64,000 nt of DNA from Prosopocoilus inquinatus (taxonomy: Eukaryota; Arthropoda; Insecta; Coleoptera; Lucanidae). How positions within the stretch are numbered: position 1 is the stretch's first letter; every line of letters starts with the position of its first letter. Shown here piece by piece: positions 53,691-64,000 of this stretch. Below the pieces are notes generated by a model. It searched no databases. It worked only from the letters and a program-made list of their open reading frames with translations, and was not told the DNA's origin. Location of the stretch: positions 68,386,212-68,450,211 of the forward strand of contig CM069870.1 of assembly GCA_036172665.1 (NCBI GenBank). The letters are read 5' to 3'. The position numbers were made by a program, and so were the translations under genes.

Positions 53691-55015
53691 CAGCTCCGGT
53701 TGTTTGTTTTGTTTGACAGAGCAAAACTCACGACCAGTTACCAGAACTAGGTCTTAGACTGTGACGGGGAACTAAAAGCCTAGGGGAGAGGAGGAACAAA
53801 AAAAACGGAGAATGCGGATCAAGTTAGCCCGCGATAAATAAACGCACCTAGGTGGTCAAGCACCAGACTAATAAAAGCGCGTCATAATTCGGAGTAAACC
53901 GTCGAAGTCGGTCGCCGGCCGTGGAGTATATTTCGCCTCCTGGGGAAATATTACATATTACACCAAAACACTACAACAAAACAACAAGTGGTTTACCCGA
54001 AGTCTTAATAGAGAATGAAGTGTCGCTAACTCGATTCGGAGGACAGGGGAAAAAGACTGACGGGAAAATAAAAGCTTAGAGGAAAAAGAGAACAAAAACC
54101 GTAGAACATGGATGAAGTTGACCGACGGCAAATAAACTCATTTGGCGGGTTAAGCACCATGCTGACAAAAGCGCGTGAATACGCGACATAATTCAGGGTA
54201 AACCGTCGAAGCCGGCCACCGGCCGTGAAGTATATTTCGCCGCCCCCTGGGGAAATACTACACGAACACCAAAACAGTACACACAAAACAAGAAGTGGTT
54301 TACCCGAGCTCTTACTAGAGAATGAAGTGTCGCTAACTCGATTCGGAAGACAGGGGAAAATGAGTGACGGGGGACTAAAAGCTTAGAGGAAAAAGAGAAC
54401 AAAAAACGGTAGTACACAGATGAAGTTAGCCGACGGCAAATAAAGTCATTTGGGGGGTTAAGCACCATTCTGACAAAAGCGCGTGAATACGCGGCATAAT
54501 TCAGGGTAAACCGTCGAAGCCGGCCACCGGTCGTAGAGTATATTTCGCCGCCCCCTGGGGAAATATTACACAAGCACAAAAACAATTCACACAAAACAAG
54601 AAGTGGTTTACGCGAGCTCTTAATAGAGAATGAAATGTCGCTAACTCGATTCGGAAGACAGGGGAAAAGGAGTGACGGGGAACTAAAGCCTAGGGGAACA
54701 AGAGAACAAAAAACCGTAGAACGCGGATCAAGTTAGCCGACGGCAAATAAACTCACCTGGTGGGATTAAGCGCCATGCTGATAAAGGCGTTTGAATTCGC
54801 GGCATAATTCGGAGTAAACCGTCGAAGCCGGCCTCCGGCCGTGGAGTACATTTCGCCCCCTGGGGAAATATTACACGAACACCAAAACAACAAGTGGCTT
54901 ACTCGAACTCTTAATAGAGAATTAAGCGTCGATAACTCGATTCGGAGGAGAAGGGAAAAAGAGAAACAAGCGAAGGGAAAAAAATCGACGATAACCAGCC
55001 AACCAAACGAAACGC
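53691..55015 (-). repeat. Tandem array of a 306-bp unit, exon/intron-like
   Basis: gctaactcgattcgg recurs at about 54026, 54332, 54641 and 54932, with flanking half units, giving steps of about 306, 309 and 291. Minus strand: an acceptor-like tttccccAG opens about 115 nt (open frame with GGRLRRFTLNYAAYSRAF), then CAG|GTGAGT, 67 nt, ccccctAG-type acceptor and GCTTTWAGT (54756-54690), then CTCGG|GTAAAC and a 57-nt stretch back to the next tttccccAG (54303-54247). Donors in two units are mutated. Related single copies lie at 62150-62280 and 63340-63730. Confidence 0.85.
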
Positions 55016-55638
55016 GACATGATGACCTGCCAATAAGATTAAATACCAAAGGTGATGGGAACGTTCGAGGCTCGAGCGAGAAGCGTCATAAAACAAACTG
55101 CAACTATCGCAAAAAAAATACAGACAGAAAGGCGTCAGTCACCCGGAGCGAAATTAAAACGAAAGTTAACTCGTCTAAATTCAATTAAGATAAAACGAGT
55201 TTCGGCATTTATAACAACACAGCAAATCCCGTGTTATAAAAAGGAAACAAGAATTTTATAAGATCTACTCCGAAGTAATTAGGGCTGTAAAATTACTTAC
55301 GCTTGAGCTCGAAACGGAAGAAAAGAAAAACGTTCTGGCGCTCCTGTGGCTCGGACGAAGTTCCTTATCGGCCGATCTAAAAATAGAATCGACTCCGGCG
55401 GATGTATTATACAGGGTTGCACAAGGCAATACAGGAAAATAATCGGTAACAAATATTCCAAGGAAAGCCCTAATGAGAAAAAGTGCATTTTGCCATTACG
55501 CGCTGCACGTATTTGACTTATAGTTTGTGGGACTGCGCCAACAGTAACCTACAAACTGTAACTTACAGCAGATGTTACAGTAAAGGGTGCCATCCAGGAA
55601 ATATTATGCAACGCAAGGGCACAGATTGCTACCTAGAT
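55016..55638. other. Noncoding stretch
   Basis: No gene. A small palindrome with ctgtaac/gttacag ends lies at about 55556-55582. Confidence 0.35.
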
Positions 55639-55708
55639 GCGAAGGCTGGCATTTCCGCCGTTTCTCATACTGCCATTCAAGAGAAATGGCAGGAATGCCA
55701 GCCTTCGC
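55639..55708 (+). ncRNA. Pre-miRNA-like 70-nt hairpin
   Basis: Arms 55639-55666 and 55681-55708 (28 nt each) pair with about three mismatches or wobbles around a 14-nt loop. The first 15 pairs are perfect (gcgaaggctggcatt against aatgccagccttcgc). Size and shape match a microRNA precursor. A tiny MITE-like palindrome is the main alternative; no target duplication or second copy is visible in the window. Confidence 0.4.
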
Positions 55709-56540
55709 CATTGTTTTGGTGATATTTTACTCAGATAGTGTGAGGTTAAGAAATACAGCGCACTCTTAATCAAATTATTTCACGGTATTTTCATTACCAT
55801 CATTATTCGTTGATTAAAATAGCAAATTGATGAAAGGTGCAAGCAACAATACGCCGTTTTCCAACTTTGCACTTTATCAAATAACTAAACAATGGCTGAA
55901 GGTTACGGAATTTTGCCGCGCAACATCAAATGTGCCGCCCGCAACCTTCGCATCTGTCTAGTAATTTGTGGCAAGGGTAAGGGGAGGATACACGGTCGGG
56001 AGAGTGTATCCATAAAAGACTCCAAAAGGTACAACACCTCAAGACCCCCTCCCATGAGAGTATGTTAATGAAGCAAAGGGAAAAAAGAATCTGCTGCATC
56101 CCTCCCGATAATTTAAATGAAAGCAAAACTCGTTAAACTCATCTACAACAACAACGCAGCGTTTATTTCCTTCAGGCACAAAATTCGTCTTTAAACAAAA
56201 GAAGCTCCGCCACATAAAGGTGTGCAGTAGTTTAGAAAGCACAAGGAAAGAAGGGCGTACAGTCGACGCGTTTGCGGGAGTACTCACGCGTAGCTTACAA
56301 TTTTCTAACATTAGAAAAAAGAAACTATGAGGCGCGTCAGCCGATACCGTTCGCAAGACTGGACGCAGGCCGCAAAAATAAACAAACAAGCAAAGAAGTG
56401 CCAACCCCAACAGTATGACAAATTGAAAGCTGTTACAATTTCTATTTCTCACTGTTGTTGCTGCAATCGTGTGGGCTTCCTTTTGTGCACGGCTTTTTAC
56501 TGACGGCCGCAGAGTCATTGTACGCGGGGAATGCAATTTT
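55709..56540. other. Noncoding stretch
   Basis: Long minus frame 56039-56599 (186 codons) ends in a (CT)n microsatellite and has no domain. It is F-rich and unlikely to be coding. No repeats shared with the rest of the window. Confidence 0.35.
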
Positions 56541-56542
56541 GC

Positions 56543-56561
56543 TCTCTCTCTCTCTCTCTCT
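56543..56561. repeat. CT dinucleotide microsatellite
   Basis: About nine CT units. Confidence 0.85.
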
Positions 56562-59400
56562 CCTCTACCGACTGCGACGCGATGTAAATGGTTTTCCACA
56601 TTTGTGTTACGAAGTGAACTGGGGTTGTTGTAAACTCTGTTATGTGTGAGGTTTTGTAACCCAACCGTTTGAAGCGAATTAACTCACTCCGTTAGTTGTT
56701 TCCTTATTTAGCCCCTTACTAATTTGCTACAAAGGAGTTAAACGTAGAATTAACGAACGCGAAACAATAAACGCACGTGGAACTAAACAAGTAACAAAAT
56801 GTATGCCTACCTTGCTCGAAACAGCAAACCCGAAATGATTTTCTGAGGTTTTTCAAAACCCACAGATAACGCTTCCCCCATGAATCGTTTTGGACGAATT
56901 AATTAATAATGTGTGATAATGCGTACAAGATTGAAATGAAATGAGTCGCCCGCATTCCCTAGAACAGAGATGCGCACGGCACGACTCCAACCGGGAACAC
57001 CGAGATCCTCTGGCCCAATCATCAAGGGCAGCTCCAACTTGCGTTCAACTCTATCTAGAGCGCAGGGTTTTTCCAGATCCCATACATTCCCTATCAACTA
57101 AAACGTTCATTTTATATATATGTTGAACCACCATCTAGCTGCGATCTTATCCCTAATTTTTGCACTCAATTAAGGATAATTTTTTCATGGAAAATGCAAC
57201 ATCCAATATTACCCACCCGCTTGCGCAGCAATCTGGAAGGGAATATTACTTAAGTAGTGCGGGAGCGTACAAGAAATGGACCTTCCTCGTTCTTTGAGTA
57301 AAGCCTTTTGACCTAATTACGCGTCGTGTTCCTCGTTGAATGATTGTTTATTTTTTTTATTTTAAAATCTTCTTTCAATCACTCAGTTTCCTCAGTTTGA
57401 GAATGAAGATACAGTTCTTCAGGGTGTGTATTTTTTTATAATCAATTTAATCGTAACCGATTTTTTTTTCAAATAATCTAATTTAAATTCTGTATTACAA
57501 GAAAGTCAGCGTTGGTGAGTAGAAAGAATTTTACGCATGAAGAAAACCTATTTTCTACCACAAGTTTGTTTTGGCCTTTCTTTCCAAACCATTTTTTTTT
57601 TTCTACTTATTACCATAACTTCATTGGTATTGTATTTAATCTTGAATTGTTTTGGTTAATTGTAATTTTTTATTTAATATTTCAGAAATTGTATTCGGTT
57701 TTAATTGAAGGAGAATTGTTCGCACGACTTTTGTCTGTCGCTGTACCTACATAAAATCTCCTCGCCTTTGATGTCTGTGCAAAGAACGTCGTCTCCTTCG
57801 GTTTTACCTGACGACGCGGAAAGGCTCAAATTAAATCAATCCGTCCGTTAACTGAAATTCCGGCAGAGAAGTTCATTACGAAGTTGCGGGCCCGGCGAAG
57901 GCAAATACGCGCGCGAGAGGCGAAAGAAAGTTTCGGCCGGAATTCGACGCGGATCTTTTTTTTTTTCGCGTGCTCGGCAGTTCGCGCGAATCATCAAAAG
58001 CACACTGCGTCGGGGTATTTACCTTTTCGAGTCGTTAGATTACCGGCGGGGCTGTGTTTGCCCGGGCACTTGAAGCGGGAGGGACTCTCGGATGATGATT
58101 TTACGCCCCCGTAATTTTTTACGAAAATACTCATAACTACTTTATTTTACTCCAATTTGACTTTTTTGTTGACTGCAAGAAATCGAAATGCCGAAACAGA
58201 AAATTTATGATTTGCCTAAGGGGCTGTGAAACGCCATAGATCTGAATAAGGGTTGCGAGCTGTCCGCGCAATCAATCCAAGGAAGAAAACACTAAGCGCC
58301 GTTTAAGGTAAATGGAACTTGCCTGCAAATAATCAAACAAACGACTGAGTTTAAGTACCAAGCAAAAGAAAAATTAACTTACCAAAACAATCCAAAACAA
58401 TTTACACAAAGAAAACGGTAGCCGCGTCGATTGTCACAAAAATAAAATCGGGGCATTTAGCTTCGAAGTAAGGCCGCACTTTAATCAAACTTGCGTCGCC
58501 AGAACAGTCGAAGGGTGGACTCAATTTGGTTCCATTTTTTTTTTTCTAACTAGAGCAGACACAGCCGTCCAACAGCAAAGCTATTTTTACGCTGACGTGA
58601 TGAAATAAGTTACGCGGTGAACTGCACATTAATCTGAATGGCACTTTAAGAGCGTGAAGAATGCGGCCGAAAATGGGTGCGTACAATCAAATGTCAAAAT
58701 ACGAATGCTACCTACACGAATAGGTACAAGACTTACAATTAGTGCCGTGACGAGTAACTTCGGCACCGCCGGCTTCTCAGTGGTACGGGTTGGGTGGGTC
58801 GGTGATTGTAACGAAACTCAAAATATATGTATATCAAAAGGGCGTCGCTTAATTTTTTTGACCGCGGAAAAAATAAGAAAAACAGACACCCAACAACTTT
58901 ATCGTATACAAAAAATATTTGACGCAAAAAAATTACTCTACAACGCCTCAAAACTGTTGTACGCAGTTAACAAATAAATAAATTCGCCAGTTAAATAGTG
59001 TGCCTGATTGGAAATAAACCGAGGTGTGGATGTGCGTGTGTGTGGATATTGTTACGACTTCGTGGTTCGTAAATAATACTGGTCGACTAATTTTTTTTAA
59101 CACTTTATTAAAAATACAATCTTCTACATAAGAGACTGCAACACTTATTTTAACGGGTAGCACTTCTGTACGTCGCCGTTTATAGCCCACGATGCTCGTA
59201 ACTTTTGCCCCTTAAATAAGGACTGCCCTGGCAGCGCCCGATATTCGCTTTTATAGTTAATGGGCTCGCTTTAGATAACGCGTTGAAATGTCCAGAGATC
59301 TTTGAGGTCGCGCTGGAATATTCTGCAGCTTTCCCGAACATACCTGCCGAAAAAATCGCGAACGTCCCTGGCGACCCTTATCACAAATGCCATAAAATAC
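56562..59400. other. Noncoding stretch with one inverted relative and a GC patch
   Basis: 56690-56860 is the reverse-complement relative of 47780-47945. A CpG-rich patch with AT cores lies at 57820-58110. Otherwise unique AT-rich sequence. No gene, tRNA or other RNA was recognised. Confidence 0.4.
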
Positions 59401-61324
59401 CTAGACGCCCCGAGCCCACAGCTGTAACAATATAATAATCAGGATCGGAAACTCGGTCAACTGATACAGCGATACCAAGGCCGAAAAACAAGTAAAACAA
59501 AAACCATGAAGAAAAATAAAACTTGAGGGAGAGTCAACCACGACTAAAAGCCTGTGAGGAATAGGAAACGGAGGTCGTAAAAAAACGGCACAAAAAAACA
59601 GCGAACACGGGGACTTGCCTGGGTCAAACATTTGACTGGCGACAACCAAAGTGAGTGCAAATCGCTTAAACGGTCGACTATAACAACATTATGAATCAGT
59701 TTCAATGATGGCCGTCTGATTCAACCGAATAGATTGCAAGGAGCGAACGATAGTTCGAGCTGCGACAAGATGGAAACGAAACGGCCCCCGTTACTTTACA
59801 AGTTACAAATCCACACTTGTTTTACAATTTGAGAACGAATGCATTAATCCATAGCGTTAGAGGCGATATAATTTGCGAGATAAACAAAACGAAATAAAAA
59901 CCTCGCTTTGCTAAACAGGACTGCGACGGAAAAAACTATTTTTATTTTATTACCGCAAGCAAAAAAGCAACCATAGTCGAAGAAAAAACCTAACGCCTTA
60001 AATGGAAAAAATTAGAGCATAAACAGCCACTGATCCAAACCAAATCGACTGGCCTGTTTCGTAACCCTCAACTACCACATGAAAGCTGTTAGTTAAACAT
60101 GTTTCGTACAAAATGCACTCTCCACAAGGTGTGTGCGTGTGTTCTCTGAATGTTCGGGCCTGAAGAAAGTCAATTCTTGTCAATGAACGAGAGTTCGAGT
60201 TGCGGCAAGGTGGAAAGCAAACGGCCCCTGTTACATAAGATGAAGACATAAAGAATTATTGCATCAATGAAAGAGGAGTTGCCGTAAACGCCCGCGAATA
60301 AAATTAAAGAGCAAAGCTCGTGAGAATATTACCATGCAATCGAGAGCATAGTAAAAAAAGCAATAAATGTTGATAATATACTAAGAACAAAAGCATCGTC
60401 TAGGTTTACAGTCCAGACTTGTTTTATACAATTCTGTAAACTGAAAATACTGTAAACTTAGGCAATAAGGGACGACACTATTTGCGAAGTAAACAATACG
60501 ATATAAAAACCTGGCTGTCCTAAACAAGATTGCCACGAGAAAAACTATTTTTATTATAAACAGGATTGCGATGAAAAAAATATTTTTATTCTGAACAGGA
60601 TTGCGACGAAAAAAACTATTTTTATTTAATTAGTGCCCCCAAAAAGCAGCAACCTTAGTCGGCGTCGTAGAAACCATGTAGCGCGGCTGCACAGGAATTA
60701 AACCGACTCTGCTAGCGAGCGACGTTGGGAGACAATTTTTGCACTGTAGAGGGTGTGTCGAAACAAAAGGGGAAAACAAACTGTAACACGACTTTAAGGT
60801 GTCAGCTCTGAAATTGAAGTTAACCACGATTAAAAGATTGTGAGGAATAGGAGACGGAGGTCGTAAACAAATGGCGCAAAAAACAGCGAACACAGGATCT
60901 TACCTGGGCCAAACGTTTGATTGGCGAAAACCAAAGTGAGGAAAATTGCTTGAATGAGCGACTTTAACAACGTTGTGAATCAGGTCCAAAAGCGATAATA
61001 ATGTTCCTGTTACATTAGAGTAAGACAAAAAGAATTGCACCAAATAAAGGCGAGCTGACATAAACGCCCGCAAAGGAAAATAAACAGCAAAACTCAAGTG
61101 ATTATTGCCATGCAACGTTCGACTGGCAACAGAAAAGAGCAATAAACTCTAAAACGAAACATCCCGAAAACAAAGGTGTCGTCTAGGTTTACAACAAGTC
61201 CAGAGTTGTTTTACAATTAGAGAATGCATAATTCCATAGCGTTCCTACGGAATAATACCGTAAACTTTGGCAATAAGAGGCCGTATGATTTGTGAAATAA
61301 ACAAATGAAATAAACATCTCGTTT
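59401..61324 (-). repeat. Higher-order repeat of about 1.28 kb with intron-like module
   Basis: Copies begin near 59520 and 60805. Shared minus-strand features are CCCAG|GYAAG (59618 with GC donor, 60903 with GT donor), tacgacctccgt, CTATTCCTCACAR and then GCTTTTAGT (59552) or its decayed form (60837). The 59618-59552 intron-like stretch is 67 nt. Between copies are A-rich blocks that carry 36-bp minisatellite units (one near 59919, three at 60518-60632). Confidence 0.75.
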
Positions 61325-61755
61325 TGCTAAACAGGATTGCCGCGAAAAAAACTATATTTATTCTAAATAGGATTGCGACGAAAAAAACTATAATCATTCC
61401 AAACAGGATTGCGACGAAAAAAACTATAATCACTCTAAACAGGATTGCGACGAAAAAAACTATAATCACTCTAAACAGGATTGCGACGAAAAAAACTATA
61501 ATCATTCCAAACAGGATTGCGACGAAGAAAACTAAATTTATTCTAAACAGGATTGCGACGAAGAAAACTAAATTCATTCTAAACAGTATTGCGACGAAAA
61601 AAACTATATTCATTCTAAACAGGATTGCGACGAAAAAAACTATAATCATTCCAAACAGGATTGCGACGAAAAAAACTAAATTCATTCTAAACAGGATTGC
61701 GACGAAAAAAACTATATTCATTTTGAACAGGATTGCGACGAAAAAAAACTATTTT
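61325..61755. repeat. 36-bp minisatellite, 12 units
   Basis: Twelve copies of aacaggattgcgacgaaaaa plus an actataatcattc-type tail. The 36-bp length is a multiple of three, so both strands stay open (NRIATKKT on plus, FFVAILF on minus). Neither is a gene. Single and triple units of the same repeat occur upstream. Confidence 0.93.
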
Positions 61756-61795
61756 TATTTTATTACCGACCGAAAAACGACGAAAAAACCTTGCA

Positions 61796-62150
61796 GCCAG
61801 GGTTGCCATACGTCCCGTATATACGGGACTGTCACCGTATTTCACTACCCGGTCCCATCATACAATTCGTCCTGTTTTTGAGTCCCGTTTTCTACCTAAA
61901 CTTTGCATGAAGGAATGAATGGTTGGTGCGACTCGGCGTTTTTTTTTTTACAAATCAAAAATCATGTCTAAGAAAGTTATGCGAATAACATATTTGCCAT
62001 TCCGGCGCACAATGCAAATGTGGAGAAAATATTTTCCTTAATGGTAACTCAATGGGCCGATAAAAGAACTAGATTGTCAATAGAGACAATTGAAGCTATA
62101 TTGATTTGTCATTACAATTTGAAAATGGCTTGTACCGTTTTTATAATTAT
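61796..62150 (+). mobile_element. Fragment of a second hAT family, copy 1
   Basis: It starts CAGGGTTGCCATACGTCCCG, a common hAT end, and continues palindromically (cccgtatatacggg). At 61987-62145 the frame AHNANVEKIFSLMVTQWADK, then RTRLSIETIEAILICHYNL, is the C-terminal dimerisation tail of a hAT transposase. The rest of the transposase and the other terminus are missing, and the copy ends where the 306-bp-unit sequence resumes. Confidence 0.82.
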
Positions 62151-62977
62151 ATGCACCAGGTTAACAAAAGTGTGTGAATACGCGGCATAATTCGGAGTAA
62201 ACCATCGAAGCCGGCCGCCGGCCGTGGAGTATATTTCGCCCCCCAGGTGAAATATTACATATTACATCAAAACAGTTTCATAACCCTTTTGTAAAGTTTA
62301 AGCATGCTAATTATTTCCGTAATTTTTAAATAGTTTTACAAAAATCTAATCGTGATGAAGTTTTTGAAAATCAACTTTTTGATTTGCAAGAGAATGCAAA
62401 TTTCCAATGCATTTTTTTAAAAATAAAATCGAGCTTTCTTTTGTTTCTTTGTATGTCGTTTTATTGTTTTTTTTTGTTACTCTATAATGTAATCAGGAAA
62501 AATTGACGATTGTGTTGACAATCGTCGATTTTTCTAAAGAAGAAGTCTTTGAAAGTCAGATAAATCAAGTTGTTATTTGTTTCTTTACGTTTACATCGTT
62601 CCTGTAAGCACAAAATAACAAATGAAAAATCAAGGATTTCCTGCGCGAAGCCTTTGGAAATCCAAATCAAGTTTGTTCTGTTTCTGTCCATTTCCATTAG
62701 CCCTGAGTTTGCGGAATACTTGTAATGCTCGCGTTCCAGTTTCGTAACCATTTCGTAAAGCTTAAGCGTGCTAATTATTTCCGTAATTTTTAAATTGTTT
62801 CACAAAAGAGTCTAATCGTGTTAAAATGCCAAATCATAATTCCGAGTACTTTTTTTGAGAGGAGGAGGAAGGTGCTACCATGACCGTGAATTACGGACGT
62901 CATGTCTCAATGTAAAAAAAATCTGCAACACAGAATCGACGTGGTCACAAGAGAAATGACGAGAAAACCTTGCAGCC
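62151..62977. repeat. 306-bp-unit remnant and AT-rich duplicate
   Basis: 62150-62280 is a partial 306-bp unit (cgaagccggccgccggccgt). gctaattatttccgtaattt, in similar contexts, occurs near 62308 and 62771. Confidence 0.65.
62497..62537. repeat. Short hairpin
   Basis: gaaaaattgacgattgt and acaatcgtcgatttttc pair over 17 bases with one mismatch and a four-base loop. Too short for a typical precursor. Confidence 0.7.
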
Positions 62978-63325
62978 AGGGTTGCCATACGTCCCGTATA
63001 TTCGGGACTGTCACCGTATTTCACTACCCGGTCCCATCATATGATTCGTCCTATTTTTGAGTCCCGTTTTCTACCTAAACTTTACATGAAAGAATGAATG
63101 GTTGGTGCGACTCGGCATTTTTTTGCAAATCAAAAATCATATCTAAGAAAATTATGCCAATAACATATTTGCCATTCCGGCGCACATTGCAAATGTGGAG
63201 AACTGAGAATGGTAACTCAATGGGCCGATAAAAGAACTAGATTGTCAATAGAGACAATTGAAGCTATATTGATTTGTCATTACAATTTGAAAATGGCTTG
63301 TACCGTTTTTATAATTATCTGCACC
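62978..63325 (+). pseudogene. Fragment of a second hAT family, copy 2
   Basis: Same as 61796-62150, with the same left end and tail, but a deletion around 63203 removes part of EKIFSL and shifts the frame. With its 3' flank it forms a segmental duplicate of 61787-62290, about 1.18 kb away; the a/g-cgaraaaaccttgcagcc lead-in is shared too. Confidence 0.8.
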
Positions 63326-63735
63326 AGGCTAACAAAAGTGTGTGAATACGCGACATAATTCGGAGTAAGTCGTCGAAGCCGGCCGCCGGCCGTGGAGTAT
63401 ATTTCGCCCCCCAAGTGAAATATTACATATTACACCAAAACAGTATCTACAACAAAACAATAAATGATTTACTCGAACTCTTAAGACAGAAAGAAGTGTC
63501 GCTAACTCGATTCGGAAGACAGGGGAAAAGGAGTGACGGGGAACTAAAGCCTAGGGGAAAAAGAGAACAAAAAACCGTAGAACACGGATCGAGTTAGCCG
63601 ATGGCAAATAAACTCACATGGGGGGGGGGGGGGGGGTGGTTAAGCACTATACTGACAAAAGCGCGTGAATACTCGGCATAATTCGGAGTAAACCGTCGAA
63701 GCCGGTCACCGGCCGTGGAGTACATCAATAAAGCA
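63326..63735 (-). repeat. Isolated 306-bp unit with G17 run
   Basis: Same landmarks as the 53.7-55.0 kb array: tcgctaactcgattcgg, aactaaagcctagggg and acggcc-type palindrome. A run of 17 G at 63620-63636 sits exactly where other units have the donor-like CCACCAG|GTGAGT. Confidence 0.8.
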
Positions 63736-64000
63736 CAGTAACAATTTTCGCACCATGTAGGGAGTGCCGATAAAAGAAAGGGAAAAGAAACTGTAACACG
63801 ACGAATAGGTGGCATTTTCAGATAACCTCAAAGTTTGGAATCGTATTTAATCATCCTCGCGCATGAAATTCACTTTACATTTGTGATTTTTAGTTTTCAT
63901 TTCCCGATTCGCCTTCCAAACAAAACCGCATCTGAAAACCCAATTGAATCAAAACACTGCTCGTTTCTTGTTGCACGCCCGCCCGAGCGAACCGGAACAC
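63736..64000. other. Window end, nothing recognised
   Basis: Unique sequence, no repeat or frame of note. Confidence 0.4.

Noticed and set aside
56039..56599. 186-codon minus frame as a gene
   Set aside because: No domain, odd composition, a start in a CT microsatellite and no conserved copy.
61324..61881. A 185-codon plus frame and a 158-codon minus frame of 12-residue repeats
   Set aside because: Both come from a 36-bp minisatellite whose length is a multiple of three. Open frames on both strands are automatic.
1..64000. CRISPR array, bacterial operons, tRNA or rRNA genes
   Set aside because: No regular short repeat-spacer pattern, no Shine-Dalgarno-led gene runs, no B-box-like tRNA sequence in a cloverleaf context and no rRNA motif were seen. 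The tandem arrays are satellites.

Overview
This window comes from a eukaryotic, almost certainly insect, genome; a beetle would fit, but that is a guess. It is AT-rich with CpG-rich islands and contains no recognisable host protein-coding gene, tRNA or rRNA. Most of it is mobile DNA in several states of decay plus large tandem and inverted repeats. I read it as an intergenic or long-intron region that works as a repeat nest.

Layout. 1-2.7 kb: two head-to-head fragments of CR1/jockey-like LINE reverse transcriptases. 2.8-13.2 kb: a nest. A third LINE copy is split by a BED-finger hAT transposon (3288-12850, 8-bp target-site duplication). The hAT transposase gene is split again by a structurally complete, near-intact Gypsy LTR retrotransposon (6207-12099; LTRs differ by one base in 753; gag and pol open; candidate -1 frameshift site) and by a 139-bp copy of a small foldback element (5208-5346). 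13.2-28 kb: local satellites (a 235-bp array, an A-rich degenerate minisatellite, dispersed copies of the same module), flanked by a duplicated GC-rich exon-like ORF (14.3 and 17.3 kb), plus two non-autonomous transposons. 28-40 kb: a 308-bp array, a 405-bp duplication, inverted duplications and small MITEs.

40.8-43.2 kb: a 5'-truncated Penelope-like element with YVDD reverse transcriptase and GIY-YIG endonuclease, ending at a hammerhead ribozyme motif. Its reading frame is interrupted by a 300-bp foldback element (40932-41231) of the same family as the one in the hAT. That element carries its own hammerhead-like loop. Both copies have 12-bp target-site duplications, which makes this the best candidate here for an undescribed element family.

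43-48 kb: a 1.4-kb tandem duplication running into about 3 kb of pyrimidine-rich repeats. 49-64 kb: further duplications, a 306-bp array made of alternating exon-like and intron-like pieces, a 70-nt pre-miRNA-like hairpin, a 36-bp minisatellite present as 1, 3 and 12 units at successive sites, and duplicated ends of a second hAT family. A 63-67-nt intron-like module followed by a GCTTTWAGT motif recurs in four otherwise different repeat families and is the main signal that ordinary annotation does not explain.

All calls were made by reading the sequence. Alignments, folding energies and database searches were not run.
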